A stretch of 7,574 bases of DNA, from positions 1-7,574 of the forward strand of contig SLGN01000580.1 of the NCBI GenBank assembly GCA_007123695.1, read 5' to 3'. The translations under genes were made by a program, and so were the position numbers. The DNA comes from Verrucomicrobiales bacterium (GTDB lineage Bacteria > Verrucomicrobiota > Verrucomicrobiia > Verrucomicrobiales > DEV007). Of this stretch, positions 1 to 5,300 are shown one piece after another. Below the pieces are notes generated by a model. It was not told where the DNA came from. It did not search any database and saw nothing but the letters and a program-made list of their open reading frames with translations. The stretch's first letter is position 1; each line of letters begins with the position of its first letter.

Positions 1-770
1 CGATCATTGCCGCGATCGGCGCCGACACCCGGCTCCACGAGGACTTCGGCGGCGTGTGGAAGGGCGTTCCCGCCGGCATTCCCTACGTCGTCGTGGACGC
101 TTCGCAGGCCAAGGTGCCCGTCGAGTTCCGCTACGCCGACGAAAGCGATCCCGGCCCCTATCCCATCCCGCCCGACGCGCCCATCGAGGGCGGACCCGAC
201 GGAGCGGGCGACCGTCACGTCATCGTGCTCGACCGGGACAACTGGAGGCTCTACGAACTCTTCAGCGCCTTCCCTGTCGATGGCGGGAAGTCGTGGCGGG
301 CCGGCAGCGGGGCCGTCTTCGACCTTCGCGACCCCAAGCCAAGACCGGCGGGCTGGACCAGCGCCGACGCCGCCGGGCTGCCCGTTCTGCCCGGTCTCGC
401 CCGCTACGACGAGATCTGCGGGCTGGGCGAGTTGCGCCACGCCCTGCGCTTCACCGTGCGGCGCACCCGCCGGGCCTACGTTTCGCCCGCGAGCCACTAC
501 GCCAGTCCGCACCGCGACGAGGATCTGCCTCCGATGGGCATGAGGGTGCGCCTCAAGGCCGACTTCGATCTTTCCCCCTTCTCCGGCCCGGCCCGCGTCG
601 TCCTCGAGGGGCTGCAGCGCTACGGCATGATCCTTGCCGACAACGGCGGGGACTGGTTCATCAGCGGCGCCCCCGACGACCGCTGGGTCCACGAGGATCT
701 CCTGCCCCTGCGCAAAGTCGTCGGACGCGATCTCGAGGTCGTGCGCATGGAGGGTCTGGTGACGGGGTGA
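1..770 (+). CDS. Conserved uncharacterised protein, 3' part (5' end outside window)
   Basis: The reading frame is open from base 3 to a TGA at 768-770, giving 255 visible residues with no stop, so the true start lies upstream. A GTG at 54 is in frame but is only an internal Val. From memory this matches a family of uncharacterised bacterial (and some fungal) proteins, usually exported. Family-like blocks are RYADESDPGPYPIP (visible residues 43-56), DRHVIVLDRDNW (from 70), HALRFTVRRTRRAYV (from 146), PPMGMRVRLKA (176-186) and DNGGDWFISGAPDDRW (213-228). No known catalytic motif, membrane segment or nucleotide-binding loop is visible. The many Trp, Tyr and Asp residues and the absence of Cys apart from one (in EICGLGE) fit a secreted beta-rich fold, but that is inference. 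Any signal peptide would lie outside the window. The gene ends 43 bases before uvrB, which appears to have its own promoter, so a shared function is not implied. Confidence 0.85.
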   Translation, partial: IIAAIGADTRLHEDFGGVWKGVPAGIPYVVVDASQAKVPVEFRYADESDPGPYPIPPDAPIEGGPDGAGDRHVIVLDRDNWRLYELFSAFPVDGGKSWRAGSGAVFDLRDPKPRPAGWTSADAAGLPVLPGLARYDEICGLGELRHALRFTVRRTRRAYVSPASHYASPHRDEDLPPMGMRVRLKADFDLSPFSGPARVVLEGLQRYGMILADNGGDWFISGAPDDRWVHEDLLPLRKVVGRDLEVVRMEGLVTG

Positions 771-773
771 GCG

Positions 774-802
774 TTGCCCCGCCGCCTTTCCCGTCGTATA
801 GA
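774..802 (+). promoter_or_regulatory. Candidate sigma70-type promoter of uvrB
   Basis: TTGCCC at 774-779 and TATAGA at 797-802 are separated by 17 bases in the short gap before uvrB. Candidate promoters before ssrA and queC in this window have the same style (TTGC at -35, TA-rich -10). The predicted transcript start would fall near 808-810, downstream of the uvrB Shine-Dalgarno sequence. This promoter would then give a nearly leaderless message, while read-through from the upstream gene would keep the ribosome site. I see no LexA-type operator. Confidence 0.4.
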
Positions 803-812
803 GGTGGACCTC
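801..812 (+). promoter_or_regulatory. uvrB Shine-Dalgarno inside a small hairpin
   Basis: GAGGTGG at 801-807 sits six bases before the ATG at 814 and fixes the uvrB start. The same bases form a tiny palindrome, GAGG-TGGA-CCTC (801-812), and overlap the candidate -10 hexamer. A four-pair stem is marginal, so masking of the site is possible but weakly supported. Confidence 0.5.
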
Positions 813-813
813 C

Positions 814-2958
814 ATGTCCATCTTCCGCCTCAGTTCCGAGTTCCGTCCCCAAGGGGACCAGGGGCAGGCCATCGCCAAGCTGACCAAGTCCCTCCTCGCC
901 GGCAACGAGCACCAGACCTTGCTCGGCGTGACCGGTTCGGGCAAGACCTTCACCGTCGCCAACCTCGTCGCCGCGCTCGGCCGTCCGACCCTGGTGATGT
1001 CGCACAACAAGACCCTCGCGGCGCAGCTCTACAGCGAGCTCAAGACCTTCTTCCCCGACAACGCCGTCGAGTACTTCGTCTCCTACTTCGACTACTACCA
1101 GCCCGAGGCCTACATCCCCCGCACCGACACCTACATCGAGAAGGATTCCTCCATCAACGACGAGATCGAGCGGCTCCGCCTCTCCGCGATGGGTTCGCTG
1201 CTGATGCGGCCGGACGTCATCGTCGTCGCCAGCGTCTCCTGCATCTACGGCCTCGGCTCGCCCGACGACTACCGCGACATGATGGTCCACGTCCGCGTCG
1301 GCGAGACCCTCGACCGCGACGAGTTCCTCCGCCGCCTCGTCTCCATCCTCTACGAGCGCAACGACATCGAGTTCCAGCGCGGCCGTTTCCGCGTGCGCGG
1401 CGATGTCGTCGAGGTCCATCCCGCCTCGCTCGAGGACGAGGCCGTGCGCGTCGAGTTCTTCGGCGACGAGATCGACCGGGTCAGCGTCTTCGACCCCCTC
1501 ACCGGCACCGCCACCTCCCAGATCCGCGAGTTCACCTTCCACCCCGCCAAGCAGTTCGTGACGCCCAAGGAGAAGATGACCGCCGCCATCCGCGAGATCC
1601 GCAAGGAACTCGCCGAGCGCATCGAGCATTTCGAGAAAAACGAGAAATACCTCGAAGCCCAGCGCATCAAGCAGCGCACCGAATACGACATCGAGATGAT
1701 GCAGGAGATGGGCTTCTGCCAGGGCATCGAGAACTACTCGCGCCACCTCACCTCGCGCCCCCCCGGGAGCCGGCCCGGCACCCTCCTCGACTTCTTCCCC
1801 GAGGGCTTCCTCACCGTCATCGACGAGTCCCACGTCTCCATCCCGCAGATCGGCGGCATGTACGAGGGCGACCGCTCGCGCAAGCAGACCCTCGTCGATT
1901 TCGGCTTCCGCCTCCCCAGCGCCCTCGACAACCGGCCCCTGCGCTTCGACGAGTTCATGCAGATGACGGGCCAGCGTCTCTACGTCAGCGCCACCCCGGC
2001 CCGCTTCGAGATCGAGAACTCCGTCGCCGGCAGCCGCGGCTACATTCCCCACCGCCGCGAGCGCATCGGCATGGACGAGGCCACCCCCGCCCGCCTCCCG
2101 CGCATCTCCGGGAGCCGCCAGCCCGTCGAGTCCTTCCACCCCGAGAAGAAAGGCACCGACCTCATCGTCGAGCAGATCATCCGGCCCACCGGACTGCTCG
2201 ACCCCGTCGTCACCCTGCGGCCGCTCAAGGGGCAGATCGACGAGACCATCGAGCTCTGCCGCCAACGCGTCGAAAAGGGCGAGCGGATCCTCGTCACCAC
2301 CCTGACCAAGCGCACCGCCGAAGACCTCACCGACTACCTCCGCAATGTCGGCCTGCGGGTGCGCTACATCCACGCCGACGTCGACGCCATCGAGCGCGTC
2401 GAGATCCTGCGCAGCCTCCGCGCCGGGGAGTTCGACATCCTCGTCGGCATCAACCTCCTCCGCGAGGGCCTCGACCTGCCCGAGGTCAGCCTCGTCTGCG
2501 TCCTCGACGCCGACAAAGAGGGCTTCCTCCGCAGCGAGACCTCCCTCATTCAGACCGCCGGCCGCGCCGCCCGCCACGTCAACGGCGAGGCCGTCCTCTT
2601 CGCCGACACCGTGACCGACTCCATCCAGAGCCTACTTGGCATCACCGAATACCGGCGCCGCGTCCAGTCCGAGCACAACGAAGCCCACGGCATCGTTCCC
2701 CGCACCGTCTCGCGCAGCGACCAGGGCAGCCTGCGGATCTACCAGCGGGGCAAGGAGGTCGAAAACGCCCTCGTGGCCGAGGCCGGCGGCGATCTCGACG
2801 TCCTCGAGGTCATCCGCGAGCTCGAGGAAGAAATGCAGGAAGCCGCCACCCGCCTCGAGTTCGAGCGTGCCGCCCTCATCCGCGACCAGATCAACAAGCT
2901 CAAGACCGACGCCGGCGAAAAGCCCCTGACCGTGAAGCGCAAGAAGGTTCGCTATTGA
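814..2958 (+). CDS. uvrB: UvrABC excinuclease subunit B
   Basis: UvrB is the damage-verifying helicase-like subunit of nucleotide excision repair. It is loaded by UvrA and recruits UvrC for incision. The 714-residue product has Walker A GVTGSGKTF at 38-46, then the damage-probing beta-hairpin region beginning YFDYYQPEAYIP (91-102). The DESH Walker B box is at 337-340, SATP at 392-395, RPTGLLDP from 457 and QTAGRAAR at 580-587. A C-terminal UVR motif at about 666-697 would bind UvrC. The start is fixed by GAGGTGG six bases before the ATG. It is longer than E. coli UvrB (673 residues). Most of the difference is about 44 extra residues between SATP and RPTGLLDP (about 404-447), at the junction of helicase domains 1a and 3. 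All key motifs are intact, so it should be functional. The insert may be a feature of its lineage. Codon choice favours C-ending codons, unlike the genes after ssrA. Confidence 0.97.
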   Translation: MSIFRLSSEFRPQGDQGQAIAKLTKSLLAGNEHQTLLGVTGSGKTFTVANLVAALGRPTLVMSHNKTLAAQLYSELKTFFPDNAVEYFVSYFDYYQPEAYIPRTDTYIEKDSSINDEIERLRLSAMGSLLMRPDVIVVASVSCIYGLGSPDDYRDMMVHVRVGETLDRDEFLRRLVSILYERNDIEFQRGRFRVRGDVVEVHPASLEDEAVRVEFFGDEIDRVSVFDPLTGTATSQIREFTFHPAKQFVTPKEKMTAAIREIRKELAERIEHFEKNEKYLEAQRIKQRTEYDIEMMQEMGFCQGIENYSRHLTSRPPGSRPGTLLDFFPEGFLTVIDESHVSIPQIGGMYEGDRSRKQTLVDFGFRLPSALDNRPLRFDEFMQMTGQRLYVSATPARFEIENSVAGSRGYIPHRRERIGMDEATPARLPRISGSRQPVESFHPEKKGTDLIVEQIIRPTGLLDPVVTLRPLKGQIDETIELCRQRVEKGERILVTTLTKRTAEDLTDYLRNVGLRVRYIHADVDAIERVEILRSLRAGEFDILVGINLLREGLDLPEVSLVCVLDADKEGFLRSETSLIQTAGRAARHVNGEAVLFADTVTDSIQSLLGITEYRRRVQSEHNEAHGIVPRTVSRSDQGSLRIYQRGKEVENALVAEAGGDLDVLEVIRELEEEMQEAATRLEFERAALIRDQINKLKTDAGEKPLTVKRKKVRY

Positions 2959-2970
2959 GGCCACCCGGCT

Positions 2971-2992
2971 GGCAGGGGCGGGGGCGGGGCGG
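2971..2992 (+). other. G-rich run just after uvrB
   Basis: Thirteen bases after the uvrB stop the coding strand carries G-runs of 2, 4, 5, 4 and 2, separated by CA or single C. It could form an RNA or DNA G-quadruplex of two tetrads, or three with a vacancy. No stem followed by a T-run is visible between uvrB and ssrA, so this element may help stall or end uvrB transcription. That role is inference. Confidence 0.35.
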
Positions 2993-3095
2993 ACCAGTGA
3001 CGGCGAACGGAGGCACCGGAAAGCTGCGCCCTCTGGAAACGCGGAATTTGAGAGAGAGAGCTCAGGCTCCGGGGCCTCGCTTGGGAGATCGGGCC

Positions 3096-3124
3096 TTGCG
3101 TAGAGGAGCGGCGTGGTGTAGGAT
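3096..3124 (+). promoter_or_regulatory. Candidate sigma70-type promoter of ssrA
   Basis: TTGCGT at 3096-3101 and TAGGAT at 3119-3124 are separated by exactly 17 bases. Transcription would begin near 3131, leaving a leader of about 19 bases before the mature tmRNA 5' end at 3150, to be removed by RNase P as usual for tmRNA. Placement relative to the RNA gene is what makes this convincing. A GA-repeat (3050-3060) lies upstream and has no clear role. Confidence 0.5.
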
Positions 3125-3149
3125 CTTCATCCGGTGATTTCCCGGCAAC

Positions 3150-3506
3150 GGGGGTGTACTGGTTTCGACTGAAGGTCTGAGGATCTGGTCGCATGCCGAG
3201 GTTGATCGGCTGGCCTCGTAAAAAGCCGCTCAAAAAAACAAATGCAAACAACGAACCTGAACTTGCCCTGGCGGCCTAATTGAGCCGCTACGCGACCCGG
3301 CCGACGCCTGCTGAGCCGGATCGCGACACCTAGCAGGCTGGTCTCGCCGCGGGGGTCCGGCGGTTGGGACGAGAGGTTACAGTGGCCATCGGAGAGGCCG
3401 GATTCTGTCGATCGAAGCCGCCCCTCCTAAATCAAAAGACCGACTAAGCATGTAGAAGCCCGATGCAATGGCTTTTAGGACAGGGGTTCAACTCCCCTCA
3501 CCTCCA
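3150..3506 (+). ncRNA. ssrA: Transfer-messenger RNA (tmRNA)
   Basis: tmRNA enters stalled ribosomes with SmpB, is charged with alanine and adds a degradation tag. The acceptor stem pairs GGGGGTG (3150-3156) with CACCTCC (3499-3505), including the G3-U wobble that alanyl-tRNA synthetase reads, followed by discriminator A3506. The T-arm is AGGGG (3482-3486), loop TTCAACT, CCCCT (3494-3498). The D-loop-like TGGTTTCGACT follows the 5' arm. Pseudoknot 1 is clear: CGAGG 3197-3201 with CCTCG 3214-3218, and CGGCT 3207-3211 with AGCCG 3224-3228, closely resembling E. coli. The 3' segment GACTAAGCATGTAGA (about 3442-3456) is the usual signature near the 3' end. CCA is not encoded (CTT follows A3506), so it must be added enzymatically. 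The mature length is 357 bases plus CCA, a usual size for a one-piece tmRNA. I found no second copy of the 3' end that would mark an integrated island. Confidence 0.97.
3244..3279 (+). other. tmRNA proteolysis-tag reading frame (ANNEPELALAA)
   Basis: The resume codon is GCA at 3244 and the stop is TAA at 3277-3279. The encoded tag is ANNEPELALAA, ending in the LAA degron recognised by ClpXP/ClpAP in well-studied bacteria. The A-rich stretch just before the resume codon is typical of tmRNAs. The resume codon was assigned by position after pseudoknot 1 and by the usual initial Ala. The upstream in-frame codons (Lys-Lys-Thr-Asn) are not thought to be translated. Confidence 0.9.
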
Positions 3507-3620
3507 CTTCATTGATTTTTAGAGAGTTGCTCGGAACGGGTTGGCTTCCCCGAACCAAGCGATCCGCCCGGTCGAATCTCGTTGCGGTCGAGCCCGCGAC
3601 CAGTCGGGTTGCCTGCCGCC

Positions 3621-3648
3621 TTGCCGGCGGGAGCGGATGGGCTAGACT
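3621..3648 (+). promoter_or_regulatory. Candidate sigma70-type promoter of queC
   Basis: TTGCCG at 3621-3626 and TAGACT at 3643-3648 are separated by 16 bases. The expected transcript start is about six or seven bases downstream, at or next to the A of an ATG at 3655, giving a queC leader of about 108 bases. The -35 region overlaps a five-pair palindrome, CCGCC (3616-3620) and GGCGG (3626-3630), which could be an operator or simply GC-rich chance. Apart from this, the stretch from 3507 to 3620 holds nothing I recognise. Confidence 0.45.
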
Positions 3649-3654
3649 GCGGCG

Positions 3655-3753
3655 ATGAAATCGGGAAGTTTCGGGCGACCGGTCTCGCGGGCTTCCCCGA
3701 AGACGGGAGGGCCTGCGGTTTGGGCGAGTCCGGCGAGACCCGCGAGCCGGTAG
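3655..3753 (+). CDS. Possible leaderless upstream ORF before queC (32 codons)
   Basis: An ATG at 3655 opens a 32-codon frame (MKSGSFGRPVSRAS...) ending in TAG at 3751-3753. It is in the same frame as queC and stops three codons before the queC ATG. The predicted transcript start coincides with its ATG, so it could be read as a leaderless message. Ribosomes finishing it would be well placed to re-initiate at queC, which lacks a Shine-Dalgarno sequence of its own. The peptide is rich in Arg, Pro, Ser and Gly and resembles no family I know. In DNA this GC-rich a 32-codon open frame is not surprising by chance. If it is used, its role is more likely regulatory than as a protein. Confidence 0.25.
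   Translation: MKSGSFGRPVSRASPKTGGPAVWASPARPASR
3679..3750 (+). promoter_or_regulatory. Structured queC leader with two competing stems
   Basis: The leader can fold two incompatible ways. Stem A pairs 3679-3691 (CCGG, bulged T, CTCGCGGG) with 3739-3750 (CCCGCGAG CCGG), 12 pairs in all. Stem B pairs GGTCTCGC (3681-3688) with GCGAGACC (3733-3740), 8 perfect pairs. Both use the same left arm. The right side contains three copies of GCGAG spaced exactly nine bases apart (3724, 3733, 3742). A four-pair hairpin CTTC-CCC-GAAG (3692-3702) lies in the loop. Stem A ends 12 bases before the queC ATG. It does not match the preQ1 riboswitch classes as I remember them. The region is GC-rich, so chance pairing is a real alternative. 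Confidence 0.3.
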
Positions 3754-3762
3754 CGAAAAAGA

Positions 3763-4524
3763 ATGAAAGTCGTCGTTCTCGTCAGCGGAGGAATGGACTC
3801 TGTCGTGGCCCTCCACCATGCGGCCCGCGAGCACGAGGTGCTGGCGGCGCTGAGCTTCGACTACGGGTCGAAGCACAACCACCGCGAGATTCCCTGCGCC
3901 AAGCTCCAGGCCGGGCTGCTGGGGGTGCCCCATCAGGTCGTGCCGCTGGATTTCATGGACGGGCTCTTCGCCTCGGACCTGCTGCGGTCGGGCGGGGAGA
4001 TCCCCGAGGGTCACTACGAGGAGTCGAACATGAAGTCCACCGTGGTGCCCTTCCGCAACGGCATCCTGCTCTCCATCGCCGCCGGCTACGGGGAAAGCCG
4101 CGGGGCGGCGGGGTTGGTGATCGCAGCCCATTCGGGCGACCACGCCGTCTACCCCGACTGCCGCGAGGAGTTCATGGCCCCCATGGCCGAGGCCATCCGC
4201 CGGGGCACCTACGCCGGGATCGAGGTGCTGCGCCCCTTCATCGACGTCCGCAAGGAGGAGATCGCCGCCCGCGGCCACGAGCTCGGGGTCGATTTCGCCA
4301 AGACCTGGTCCTGCTACAAAGGCGGCGAGATCCATTGCGGCAAGTGCGGGACCTGCGTCGAACGGCGCGAGGCCTTCCTGCTCGCGGGGATCCCCGACCC
4401 GACGGTCTACGAGGACAGCGGACCGCTCCCGCCCAAGCCGGTCCAATCGCCCCAGCCAACCCAGCCAACCCAGCCAACCCAGCCAACCCGGCCAACCCGG
4501 CCAACCCGGCCAACCCGGCCATGA
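3763..4524 (+). CDS. queC: 7-cyano-7-deazaguanine (preQ0) synthase QueC with a repeat-encoded tail
   Basis: QueC uses ATP and ammonia to convert 7-carboxy-7-deazaguanine to preQ0, in the cytoplasmic pathway to queuosine. The PP-loop SGGMDS is at residues 8-13, followed by the family's ALSFDYG segment. HSGDHAVYPDCR lies in the substrate region, and the zinc site is Cys184, Cys192, Cys195 and Cys198 (CGKCGTC). At 253 residues it is longer than typical QueC (about 220-230). The excess is a Pro-rich tail after about residue 218, ending in (QPT)4(RPT)3RP, residues 231-253, encoded by a 9-base tandem repeat. The tail lies beyond all known functional elements and is probably dispensable or a flexible linker. 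The ATG at 3763 begins the canonical MKVVVLVSGG N-terminus, but only GCGAAAAAGA precedes it, with no Shine-Dalgarno sequence. The TGA overlaps the queE ATG (ATGA), which implies translational coupling. Confidence 0.96.
   Translation: MKVVVLVSGGMDSVVALHHAAREHEVLAALSFDYGSKHNHREIPCAKLQAGLLGVPHQVVPLDFMDGLFASDLLRSGGEIPEGHYEESNMKSTVVPFRNGILLSIAAGYGESRGAAGLVIAAHSGDHAVYPDCREEFMAPMAEAIRRGTYAGIEVLRPFIDVRKEEIAARGHELGVDFAKTWSCYKGGEIHCGKCGTCVERREAFLLAGIPDPTVYEDSGPLPPKPVQSPQPTQPTQPTQPTRPTRPTRPTRP
4453..4523 (+). repeat. 9-base tandem repeat spanning the queC 3' end and the queE start
   Basis: Four perfect copies of CAGCCAACC (4453-4488) are followed by three perfect copies of CGGCCAACC (4489-4515). An altered eighth unit, CGGCCATGA, begins at 4516. 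The unit is three codons long, so copy-number change would not break queC: its frame reads QPT then RPT. The queE frame (-1 relative to queC) reads NPA through the same tract without a stop. In the eighth unit the bases ATGA replace the usual ending and supply both the queE start and the queC stop. The array occupies the whole queE ribosome-binding region, which therefore has no Shine-Dalgarno sequence. The complementary strand is a series of GGGTTGG blocks with G-quadruplex potential. Confidence 0.97.
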
Positions 4525-5216
4525 GGATTGCCGAGATTTTCTACTCGATCCAGGGCGAGGGCGAGCTGACCGGGGTGCCTTCGGTCTTCGTGCGCAGCTC
4601 GGGCTGCAATCTGCGCTGCCGTTGGTGCGACACCAAATACGCCTCGTGGGATCCAGAGGGCGAGGACCGCCCCATCGAGCAGATCGTCGCCGAGGTGCTC
4701 GCCCATGGCGCCCGCCACACCGTCGTGACCGGCGGGGAGCCGATGGTCGCCAAGGGCATCCACGAACTGATGGCGGCCCTGCGCGAGGCGGGCCAGCATC
4801 TCACCATCGAGACCGCCGCGACGGTGGCGCCCGAGGGCATCGCCTGCGACCTCGCCTCGCTCAGCCCGAAGCTGTCGAACGCGACTCCGCTGGCCGGAGA
4901 GATCGCTCCCGGCTGGATCGAGCGGCACGAGAGCCTGCGGCTCCAGCCCGAGGTGATCCGCGCCTGGATCGACGCCTACCCCTACCAGTTGAAGTTCGTC
5001 GTCGCTTCGGCCGGGGACCTCGAGGAGATCGAGGACCTGCTCGGGCAGATCGGGCGGGACATCCCGCCGAACAAGGTCCTGCTGATGCCCGAGGGCACCT
5101 CCGCCGAGGCGATCCGGGGGCGCGACGAAACGCTCGTGGACCTCTGCAAGCGGCGCGGCTACCGCTACTGCAACCGGCTGCACGTCGAGCTGTTCGGAGA
5201 CACCCGCGGCACCTGA
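4521..5216 (+). CDS. queE: 7-carboxy-7-deazaguanine synthase QueE (radical SAM)
   Basis: QueE is a radical SAM enzyme that contracts the ring of 6-carboxy-tetrahydropterin to 7-carboxy-7-deazaguanine, the substrate of QueC. The 231-residue product begins MRIAEIFYSIQGEGELTGVP, the family N-terminus. It has the CX3CX2C cluster-binding motif as Cys29, Cys33 and Cys36 (CNLRCRWC), and TGGEP at 70-74 for SAM binding. The length is normal for the family. The start at 4521 is supported by the family N-terminus and the ATGA overlap with queC. The frame stays open far upstream, but that extension is the shadow of queC and of the repeat. No Shine-Dalgarno sequence precedes the ATG, so translation probably depends on ribosomes finishing queC. 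QueD, which makes the QueE substrate, is not in this window. Confidence 0.96.
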   Translation: MRIAEIFYSIQGEGELTGVPSVFVRSSGCNLRCRWCDTKYASWDPEGEDRPIEQIVAEVLAHGARHTVVTGGEPMVAKGIHELMAALREAGQHLTIETAATVAPEGIACDLASLSPKLSNATPLAGEIAPGWIERHESLRLQPEVIRAWIDAYPYQLKFVVASAGDLEEIEDLLGQIGRDIPPNKVLLMPEGTSAEAIRGRDETLVDLCKRRGYRYCNRLHVELFGDTRGT

Positions 5217-5218
5217 AT

Positions 5219-5259
5219 CGGCCCGCTTGGGGAAAGAGGCCCTTGCGCGGAGCGGGCTG
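5219..5259 (+). terminator. Hairpin between queE and polX, possible weak terminator or attenuator
   Basis: GCCCGCT (5221-5227) pairs perfectly with AGCGGGC (5251-5257). A flanking G-U and C-G pair extend the stem to nine pairs, and a small GGG/CCC stem (5230-5232 with 5240-5242) fits inside the loop. It begins three bases after the queE stop. No T-run follows, so it is not a classic intrinsic terminator. It could mark the end of the queCE message or protect its 3' end. Confidence 0.3.
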
Positions 5260-5300
5260 CGGGGAGAAAGGTGCCGGCGACGATCCGTGCCGCCTGCGCC

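Noticed and set aside
771..813. LexA/SOS operator before uvrB
   Set aside because: Neither a CTG-N10-CAG nor a GAAC-N4-GTTC type sequence is present in the gap.
661..2577. A 638-codon minus-strand frame opposite uvrB
   Set aside because: The product is a monotonous Ala/Asp/Glu/Gly/Val-rich sequence opposite clear UvrB motifs, typical of an antisense shadow.
774..3137. A 787-codon + strand frame overlapping uvrB
   Set aside because: Arg/Pro-rich alternate frame of uvrB with no recognisable motif.
3480..3506. Genomic island attachment site at the ssrA 3' end
   Set aside because: No integrase and no second copy of the 3' end of ssrA is present in the window.
3655..3762. A known preQ1 riboswitch before queC
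   Set aside because: I could not find the short stem-loop with A-rich tail of preQ1-I or the conserved core of the other classes. Kept only as an unassigned structured leader.
4453..4523. CRISPR array or intergenic repeat element
   Set aside because: The units are nine bases long, directly adjacent without spacers, and inside coding sequence, so this is a minisatellite.
3763..5216. queC/queE as part of a 7-deazaguanine DNA-modification or phage-defence cluster
   Set aside because: No dpd-type, restriction or DNA-modification gene is adjacent; the neighbours are ordinary chromosomal genes.
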